A stretch of DNA of 26,515 bases from assembly GCA_900553035.1 (NCBI GenBank), contig USCC01000019.1, forward strand, positions 1 to 26,515, given 5' to 3'. The notes under the pieces were generated by a model. The model was not told where the DNA came from and made no database searches. It was given only the letters and a program-made list of their open reading frames with translations. This document shows positions 21,020 to 26,515 of this stretch, one piece after another. Within the stretch, counting starts at the first letter, position 1; each line of letters starts with the position of its first letter. The DNA comes from an uncultured Rhodospirillaceae bacterium. Lineage in GTDB: Bacteria; Pseudomonadota; Alphaproteobacteria; CAAGCB01; CAG-977. Made by a program: the position numbers and the translations under genes.

Positions 21020-22367
21020 GGATGTCTGCCTTTTGTTTCCAGATGTCCAAATCCGCCAGAGCGCGCTCGCTTTGAGCGCGTTTGCGATCCAGCCCCTTAA
21101 TTTTCCTTTTGCCTTCGGGAAGGGGCGGGGGCGGGAAAAGGCCGAAATTAATGTTCATCGGCTGGAACAGGTCGGCTTCGGCCGATACGGTGATGTGGTT
21201 CAGCATCGCCCCCAGCGCGGTCGTCGGCGGCGGAGCGGGGAGATCTTCGCGTCCCAGGGCTTCCCACGCGGCGAACAGACCGGCCATAAGCCCGACAGCC
21301 GCGCTTTCAACATAGCCTTCGCAACCTGTAATCTGTCCCGCAAAACGCAGGTTGGGGCGAACCCTGAGACGTAGGCGTCCGTCAAGAACGGCCGGAGAAC
21401 GGATGAACGTGTTGCGATGAATGCCTCCCAGCCGGGCAAATTCGGCGTTTTCAAGCCCCGGAATCATCCGGAAGACCCGCTTCTGTTCACCGTAGGTCAG
21501 CTTTGTCTGGAAACCGACAATGTTTAAAAGAGTCCCCTGTTTGTTTTCCTTGCGGAGCTGAACGACGGCATACGGTCTCTGTCCTGTATGAGGATCAGTC
21601 AGCCCGACAGGTTTCATCGGACCGTAGGCCAGCGTATCGCGGCCGCGTTCAGCCATGACTTCAATGGGCAGGCAGCCTTCAAAATAAGGCGTATTCTTCT
21701 CCCATTCCCGGAACGCCACCTTTTCCCCGCTCAGAAGGTTGTCGATGAACGTGTTGTACTGATCTTCGTCCATGGGGCAGTTGACGTAGTCGTCTCCGTC
21801 GCCCTTATCATAGCGGGATTGTTTCCAGGCCTTGGTCATGTCAACGGAATCAGCTTCGACAATCGGGGCAATCGCATCAAAGAAATGCAGGGAATCTTCG
21901 TTTGTCAGTTCTCGGATGCGTTCCGCAAGAACAGGACCGGTCAGGGGGCCCGTGGCGATGATATGGCTTCCGGCGCCCGGTGCGGGAAGGTCGGTTATTT
22001 CTTCACGGACCAGCGTTACGGCCGGGTTTTCTTCCAGGGCTGTCTGAACGGCGCGGGAAAACGCGTCGCGGTCAACGGCCAAAGCCCCGCCGGCCGGAAC
22101 GCGGCAGGCATCGGCACACGCCATGATCAGCGAACCGCAGCGCCGCATCTCTTCGTGCATCAGGCCGACCGCATTGTGGACAGGATCGTCCGAACGCAGG
22201 GAATTTGAACAGACCAGCTCGGCCAGTCCGTCGGTTTTGTGGGCTTCTGTGCGACCTTTGGGGCGCATTTCCTTCAGGATAACGGGAATCCCCGTCCGGG
22301 CGATCTGCCAGGCGGCTTCGCTTCCGGCCAGGCCGCCGCCGATGACGGTAATCGGTTCATGGGGCAT
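21012..22367 (-). CDS. trmFO: Methylenetetrahydrofolate-tRNA (uracil-5-)-methyltransferase TrmFO
   Basis: TrmFO is the folate- and FAD-dependent enzyme that makes 5-methyluridine at position 54 of tRNA. The 451-residue product matches the family from end to end: ITVIGGGLAGSEAAWQ (FAD binding), LVCSNSLRSD with Cys53, NCPMDEDQY, FEGCLPIEVMAERG, YGPMKPVGL, VVQLRKENKQGTLLNIVGFQTKL and FAGQITGCEGYVESAAVGLMAG. The ATG at 22367 has AGAGGAG with a 6-base spacing on the minus strand; the frame stays open to 22502, but that would cross the divergent promoter region and the neighbouring gene. It is first in the strand-consistent group trmFO-hpnC-hpnD-hpnE. Confidence 0.97.
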   Translation of the reverse strand: MPHEPITVIGGGLAGSEAAWQIARTGIPVILKEMRPKGRTEAHKTDGLAELVCSNSLRSDDPVHNAVGLMHEEMRRCGSLIMACADACRVPAGGALAVDRDAFSRAVQTALEENPAVTLVREEITDLPAPGAGSHIIATGPLTGPVLAERIRELTNEDSLHFFDAIAPIVEADSVDMTKAWKQSRYDKGDGDDYVNCPMDEDQYNTFIDNLLSGEKVAFREWEKNTPYFEGCLPIEVMAERGRDTLAYGPMKPVGLTDPHTGQRPYAVVQLRKENKQGTLLNIVGFQTKLTYGEQKRVFRMIPGLENAEFARLGGIHRNTFIRSPAVLDGRLRLRVRPNLRFAGQITGCEGYVESAAVGLMAGLFAAWEALGREDLPAPPPTTALGAMLNHITVSAEADLFQPMNINFGLFPPPPLPEGKRKIKGLDRKRAQSERALADLDIWKQKADIHE

Positions 22368-22400
22368 GAAAGACTCCTCTTTGAAAAATTTCCTTACATC

Positions 22401-22428
22401 TTGTATATCCCAAATATAACGATATACT
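22401..22428 (+). promoter_or_regulatory. Divergent promoter region with dyad GTATATC-N11-GATATAC
   Basis: Between trmFO (minus) and the rhodanese-fold gene (plus), GTATATC (22403-22409) and GATATAC (22421-22427) form a perfect 7-bp inverted repeat. It overlaps a plausible plus-strand promoter: TTGTAT (22401-22406), 16 bp, TATACT (22423-22428). A regulator binding here could control both directions. Confidence 0.4.
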
Positions 22429-22464
22429 AAAGAGCTTAGTGATAAATTTTTTTCGGACACGCCC

Positions 22465-22923
22465 ATGGATAACAAATTCATCAATTTTTTAATTGCCGTC
22501 ATCGCCGTTTACTGCCTTTTTACGTACATCATCCCTTATATCCGGCGGATGCGGCGGGGGAACGTCATTTACATTGAACCGAAGGATCTGGAACGTAAAA
22601 TCGCCGAAGGGACGGATCTTTTGATGATCGACATCCGCCCGGAGTCGGATTTTTATGACATGTTCGGCCATATCGAAGGCGCGCTTAACCTGCCGTTTGA
22701 GCAGTTTATGGTGCGTTTGAACGAAACGGCGGATCGGCTGGCGGGGTTCAGGGAAACGCCTGTTGTCCTGATTGGACTGCGCGATGAAAACAAGGTTTTT
22801 CTGGCGTATCAGGCCATGAAGCAAAAGGGCTTTTCCGACGTTTCCATTTTGAATTACGGTATTTCCCAGTGGCTGCGCCAGGGGTTGCCGACGGTTGAAC
22901 GAAATGCTAAGAAAACGATTTAA
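22465..22923 (+). CDS. Membrane-anchored rhodanese-fold protein without catalytic Cys
   Basis: A 152-residue protein with one N-terminal membrane segment (about 6-26, FINFLIAVIAVYCLF) followed by RRMRR, which should keep the C-terminal domain in the cytoplasm. Residues 37-145 form a rhodanese domain: MIDIRPESDFYDMFGHIEGALNLP is the classic CH2A-type motif, and GISQWLRQGLPT is the usual end. The active-site loop, normally with Cys (VVYCxxGxRS), reads VVLIGLRDENK (100-110), so the sulfur-carrying Cys is missing and the domain is probably a binding module, not a sulfurtransferase. No strong ribosome binding site is visible. The stop overlaps the next gene's start by 20 bases, tying it to the exported repeat proteins downstream. 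Confidence 0.85.
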   Translation: MDNKFINFLIAVIAVYCLFTYIIPYIRRMRRGNVIYIEPKDLERKIAEGTDLLMIDIRPESDFYDMFGHIEGALNLPFEQFMVRLNETADRLAGFRETPVVLIGLRDENKVFLAYQAMKQKGFSDVSILNYGISQWLRQGLPTVERNAKKTI

Positions 22924-25189
22924 GAAACTCTTTTTACTTATTGTATTTTCAATATTTTCCGTTTCGGCTGTGCTCGCAGCTGTCGAGCCGAACGCGGTTG
23001 TCATCTTTTTTCTGCCAGTTCAGAATACGGCGGATGTTGATTCGCCGCATGCTTCAAAATATGAGCCTTCTCAAACCGGCGTTGTCATTTCCAGGACAAC
23101 CGACAATCTGCCCGAGCCGAGCGCTTTGCAGGAAAAGCACGGCATCATAACCCCGGCCGGTGTTTCTTTGTATGCCAAGGGGAAAACGCCTCTGGAAGAA
23201 GCGGAAAACAATGTCCTGGCGCCGGCCAGAGTCATGATTTTGCCGCCTGAGCCCAAAAAGCGGGACGTTACATCCGTTCCCGGTACGCCGGACAGCGTCG
23301 TTCCGCTGCCGATCCGCATCTTTCCGCTGACCCATCCGAAAAGGGAAATGGAAGAGGAGGCGAAAAAGCGGCCGATCACCACGGTCGAAACGACGCGTTA
23401 CCGCGCGCCGCCGCCCCGGGGACGCCGGCCGGCCGACGAGCGGGAATGGACGGACTGGGTTCTGGAACAGCTGGGGGACTGCGACGGTAATTTATACGAA
23501 GCCCTTCCGACGCTGTACTGGATGATGACGAACGGGCGTGTCACGGGCGGCCGGACAGACTGTGACATGAAGAGCGCCGTCGCTGGATATCTGAGGAAAT
23601 GCCATCCGTGGCCGGTCGTTTATTATACGCCGGTCAATGCCGACGTGCCGCGCCAGTCTCTGACCCAGATGGCTGTTGAAGTCATCGAAACCGTTTTTGA
23701 TTCAAAGTCCTGTCCTGCGCTGAATTTGACAGGAGTTAATTTTGAAAAGGTTGAATTTGACAAGGGTCATCTGAAAGGCGTGGATTTTTCGCGGTCTTAT
23801 TTTTACGGCGCTTTGTTTCTGGATACCGATTTGACCGAAACCGTGTTTCAGAACGCTTTGCTGGACAATGTTCTTATCCGCGGCGGAACGCTTGCCCGAG
23901 CCTATTTCAAAGAGGCGGTGATGCGCAATTCCCACCTGCAGCATGCGGATGTCTCGATGGTCAATTTTGAAGGGGCCGACATGGTCAACACGCAGTTCCG
24001 CGACGTTGACGTGACTGTTTCAAATTTCAGGGATGCACGGCTGGCGAATACGGCCTGGGAAGACGTTCGGGGATACCGTGTCAACGCGAGAAACGCCGGG
24101 TTTGTGAAGGCCGGATTTGATAACGTCCTGTTCGAGGATTTGAATGCCGAAGGGGCGGATTTCTCGCGGATTTTCTGTAAAAACTGTATTTTTGAAGGAG
24201 CCTTTCTGAAAAACGCGGATTTTTACAAGGCGATGTTTGACGGCGTTTCCTTTAAAAAAGCCAACTTAAGCGATGCTGTTTTTCAGGACGCTCTTTTTAA
24301 AAACAAGGCGTCGTTGCTGAGCGCTGATCTGTACCGGACGGATTTTTCGGGCGTTGATCTGTCTCTGTTTCCAAATATTCCGGCAGAAGTATGGCGTCTG
24401 GCGAAAATTGACCGCCGGACGGTCATGCCGAAGGACGTGCCGGATTTCGAAGCGGCGGAATATGACATTGAGCTGTTTAAAAACGTTCCCCCCGAAAACG
24501 CGTGGTCCTGTACGCCGAAGATGTGCGCGGACCGTCTGCTGGGGCGGGCGTCAAATACGAACATTGCCGTCCGGGCGATGTCTCTGCTGGGCAGTCCGAA
24601 GTCCTCGACCGATGATAAAATCTGGGCTCTGTGTACGATGGGTTGTCTGGCGCGGCATGACAAAAAGCTGGAACCGTCTCAGGTCGATATTCTGACGGCT
24701 TTCATCCGCGAGCAGAGGCCGTGGTCATCCGATAACCTGTTCAAAACATATGAACCGGTTTCCCCGGAAGTGCAAATGGCTCTGTATGTTTTAATTGACC
24801 CGGAAAACAACCGGGATCCGGGGTATGACGTCAGCCTGGCAAAGACGGATCTGCGCGGGGCAGATCTGTCCCGGGGCGACCTGCGCAATATCAGCTTTGC
24901 GGGGGCCAATCTGGGCGGGGCAAACCTGCGGGACTCTCGGGTGGATAAATCCTTTAGCCACTTTGATCAAGTCGTTGTTGACCGGTATACTGTTCTTCCG
25001 AAATCAATGGGGGCTTTTATGCCGTTCGAGCTTCCGGACTCGCCGTGGCCCGCATGGTGGAAGCCCGGGCAGGTCAGGGTTTTTAAGGATAATATCAATT
25101 TGTGGTCGGTGACAACCGAACAGATACCTTTTTCCGACAGTTTTATTGTCGGCCCGATAAAGGAAAACACGGAAAAAAAGGAGAAATAA
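22904..25189 (+). CDS. Exported pentapeptide-repeat protein
   Basis: A 761-residue protein with a Sec signal peptide (MLRKRFKKLF, then hydrophobic to AVLAA near 25). A low-complexity Pro/Arg-rich linker covers about 50-180. From about 274 to 488 lies a long run of pentapeptide repeats of the A(D/N)LxX type (FEGADMVNTQF, AEGADFSR, FKKANLSDAVF), which should form a right-handed quadrilateral beta-helix. A Cys-containing helical segment follows, then a second short, more canonical block at about 643-680 (TDLRGADLSRGDLRN, FAGANLGGANLRDS). ATG 22904 is preferred over the in-frame TTG at 22895 because the signal peptide starts there. Pentapeptide proteins are structural scaffolds or binders; exported ones have no fixed role. 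It is the middle gene of a three-gene envelope operon. Confidence 0.85.
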   Translation: MLRKRFKKLFLLIVFSIFSVSAVLAAVEPNAVVIFFLPVQNTADVDSPHASKYEPSQTGVVISRTTDNLPEPSALQEKHGIITPAGVSLYAKGKTPLEEAENNVLAPARVMILPPEPKKRDVTSVPGTPDSVVPLPIRIFPLTHPKREMEEEAKKRPITTVETTRYRAPPPRGRRPADEREWTDWVLEQLGDCDGNLYEALPTLYWMMTNGRVTGGRTDCDMKSAVAGYLRKCHPWPVVYYTPVNADVPRQSLTQMAVEVIETVFDSKSCPALNLTGVNFEKVEFDKGHLKGVDFSRSYFYGALFLDTDLTETVFQNALLDNVLIRGGTLARAYFKEAVMRNSHLQHADVSMVNFEGADMVNTQFRDVDVTVSNFRDARLANTAWEDVRGYRVNARNAGFVKAGFDNVLFEDLNAEGADFSRIFCKNCIFEGAFLKNADFYKAMFDGVSFKKANLSDAVFQDALFKNKASLLSADLYRTDFSGVDLSLFPNIPAEVWRLAKIDRRTVMPKDVPDFEAAEYDIELFKNVPPENAWSCTPKMCADRLLGRASNTNIAVRAMSLLGSPKSSTDDKIWALCTMGCLARHDKKLEPSQVDILTAFIREQRPWSSDNLFKTYEPVSPEVQMALYVLIDPENNRDPGYDVSLAKTDLRGADLSRGDLRNISFAGANLGGANLRDSRVDKSFSHFDQVVVDRYTVLPKSMGAFMPFELPDSPWPAWWKPGQVRVFKDNINLWSVTTEQIPFSDSFIVGPIKENTEKKEK

Positions 25190-25190
25190 C

Positions 25191-26249
25191 ATGAGGCAGG
25201 TTTTATTGGCGCTGTTTATGGTCTTTGGAATGGTCCTGCCGGCTGTGGCGCAGGATGTTGATCCTGATGTGCTGAGAGCCCAGGCTTCAAACGGCGACGT
25301 TTCTGCCGCCGTTGAGCTTGGGAAGTACTACAGGGATGTGAAAAAGGACGTTCGGGCGGCGGAAAAATGGATTTTCGCAGCGGCTCAGTCCGGAAATGCC
25401 GAAGCGCAGTACCTGCTGGCGAAAATTTATGACGATTCCCGGGAAGGAAAGCATCCGAACAGGGAGGTTGTCGCGTGGCTTGAAAAGTCAGCGATGCAGG
25501 GATACACGGACGCCCAGCTGATGCTGGGAAAGATTTATCAGTTCGGACGCCGCGGCATTGCCAAGGATTTGAACAAAGCGAAAATCTGGTACGATATGGC
25601 GGCCGCGAAAGGCAGTCAGACCGCCTTGACCCAGTTGGAAGCCATTTACGTTTATTCCAAGGACGGCTATTCCAAGGCGGTACAGATTAATGAAAACGTG
25701 GCGTGGCTTGATACGGCTGTCCGTCAGGGAAATGCGGAAGCGGCTCTCCGGCTGGCATCAATGGCAGAACGCGGGAAGGGCGGCGTGCCGCAGGATTACA
25801 AGCGGGCGGCGGATTTATACCGCATGGCGGCGGATGCCGGGATTCCTCAGGGGGAAGCCGGGCTGGGCGCTTTATATGCCGATGGAAACGGTGTGCCGCA
25901 GGATTATGAGAAGGCTGTTTTCTGGTTGAACAGGGCGGCCGAGCAGGGGTATGTCGAGGCTCAGAGGAAACTGGCCGATATTTATGCTTATAAACGTGGC
26001 GATCCAGCTAAAGCATATGCCTGGATGGTTATCAGTCTGTCGGCCATGTTCCCGAATACGCCCGATTTGGTGCAGGTTTCGCCGGATTTGGAACGTCTTT
26101 TGCGTTCCATGACGCCGAAGCAGGTCAAAGAGGGACAAACGCTTGCCATGCAGCTGGTGACGCGCATCAGAGAAAACAAAAAAATCCAGGAGGAAAAGCA
26201 GAAAGAACAGTTGGATCAGATGAAAAAATATCAGGAAGGCTTTATATAA
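25191..26249 (+). CDS. Exported Sel1-repeat (TPR-like) protein
   Basis: A 352-residue periplasmic protein. The signal peptide is MRQVLLALFMVFGMVLPAVA, with likely cleavage before QD. Residues about 35-285 contain some seven Sel1-like repeats of 32-39 residues (GNAEAQYLLAKIYDDSREG, GVPQDYEKAVFWLNRAAEQ and relatives), forming an alpha-alpha solenoid for protein binding. The C-terminal 35 residues are charged and probably coiled coil (RIRENKKIQEEKQKEQ). AAGGAG sits 7 bases before the ATG, which comes one base after the stop of the pentapeptide gene. Sel1 proteins commonly act as adaptors in envelope or stress pathways. The pairing with another solenoid protein and an inner-membrane rhodanese fold suggests one complex spanning membrane and periplasm (inference). 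Confidence 0.88.
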   Translation: MRQVLLALFMVFGMVLPAVAQDVDPDVLRAQASNGDVSAAVELGKYYRDVKKDVRAAEKWIFAAAQSGNAEAQYLLAKIYDDSREGKHPNREVVAWLEKSAMQGYTDAQLMLGKIYQFGRRGIAKDLNKAKIWYDMAAAKGSQTALTQLEAIYVYSKDGYSKAVQINENVAWLDTAVRQGNAEAALRLASMAERGKGGVPQDYKRAADLYRMAADAGIPQGEAGLGALYADGNGVPQDYEKAVFWLNRAAEQGYVEAQRKLADIYAYKRGDPAKAYAWMVISLSAMFPNTPDLVQVSPDLERLLRSMTPKQVKEGQTLAMQLVTRIRENKKIQEEKQKEQLDQMKKYQEGFI

Positions 26250-26269
26250 GTTTATCTGCGTGTGTTTCC

Positions 26270-26302
26270 GGGGGATGTTTTTCGGCATCCCCCCTTTTTT
26301 TT
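26270..26302 (+). terminator. Rho-independent terminator of the envelope operon
   Basis: GGGGGATG (26270-26277) pairs with CATCCCCC (26286-26293), leaving an 8-base loop, followed by one C and eight T. It lies 21 bases after the Sel1 gene stop. Confidence 0.93.
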
Positions 26303-26401
26303 GCATGTTCTGAAAACAGGGGAAAACAATTTTGAGGGTATTGGCCAAAGAGGCCTTTTATCGGACGGATTTGGAGTAGAATTAAAGCCGTTTAAAAGGA
26401 T

Positions 26402-26436
26402 TTGTATATATCTTTTTAATAATTTATTATTAAAAA
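26402..26436 (+). promoter_or_regulatory. Promoter with 24-bp AT-only palindrome
   Basis: A -10 TATTAT (26425-26430) lies 17 bp after a weak -35 TTGTAT (26402-26407), placing transcription start about 25 bases before the next ATG. The -10 is inside a palindrome with perfect 11-bp arms TTTTTAATAAT (26413-26423) and ATTATTAAAAA (26426-26436). This may be an operator, though such dyads are easier to form by chance in pure AT sequence. Confidence 0.42.
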
Positions 26437-26461
26437 TAATTCAACGAAAGGATTGAGTACG

Positions 26462-26515
26462 ATGACACCGCGAGAAAGAGAGAAGGGGCTTGGAATACTG
26501 ATTGGAGGCTTCCTG
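26462..26515 (+). CDS. Start of an unidentified gene, cut by the window end
   Basis: ATG at 26462 is preceded by AAAGGA nine bases upstream and by a promoter-like region. Only 18 codons are visible: a charged start (MTPREREKG) followed by LGILIGGFL, the beginning of a hydrophobic stretch that may be a membrane segment. The family cannot be named from this fragment. Confidence 0.6.
   Translation, partial: MTPREREKGLGILIGGFL

Overview
The window looks like a chromosomal segment of an alphaproteobacterium, possibly a host- or gut-associated lineage. The evidence is a Gram-negative KDO-activation gene (kdsB), an hpnCDE squalene-synthesis set, an Fe-type superoxide dismutase, the folate-dependent tRNA methyltransferase trmFO, and several small secreted cysteine-rich or repeat proteins. 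The lineage is an inference from gene content; there is no rRNA or tRNA gene here. No phage, insertion sequence, CRISPR array or integrase is visible.

Layout. Bases 1-4130 are accessory in character: the end of a GNAT acetyltransferase, a phage-repressor-like HTH regulator with a doubled palindromic operator, a 371-residue secreted protein with 43 cysteines whose ribosome binding site is buried in a perfect hairpin, queH (queuosine synthesis), a 45-bp palindrome-headed direct repeat, and a small protein joining a DUF2934-like N-terminus, a metallothionein-like Cys cluster and a histone H1-like Lys/Ala tail. Bases 4265-6395 (minus strand) are a tightly coupled trio: kdsB, a P-loop (zeta-like) kinase, and a histidine-phosphatase-fold protein lacking its second catalytic His.

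Bases 6570-17181 (plus strand) hold a five-gene alpha-glucan operon: glgE, a stand-alone maltokinase, glgB, glgX and malQ, closed by a strong terminator. The maltokinase makes maltose-1-phosphate, GlgE polymerises it into alpha-1,4-glucan, GlgB branches it, and GlgX and MalQ trim and rearrange the chains. No treS, glgA or glgC is in the window, so the maltose source is an open question; MalQ is a candidate.

Bases 17522-22367 (minus strand) hold sodB and, upstream of it, trmFO-hpnC-hpnD-hpnE, overlapping or nearly abutting and so probably cotranscribed; the Hpn proteins convert farnesyl diphosphate to squalene. Bases 22465-26249 (plus strand) form an envelope operon: a membrane-anchored rhodanese-fold protein without the catalytic Cys, a large exported pentapeptide-repeat protein and an exported Sel1-repeat protein. 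A new gene with an AT-rich palindromic promoter begins at 26462 and runs off the end.

The most interesting unexplained signals are the hairpin and overlapping leader frame before the Cys-rich gene, the DUF2934/Cys-cluster/H1-tail protein, the kdsB-kinase-pseudophosphatase trio, the treS-less GlgE operon and the degenerate-rhodanese envelope operon.
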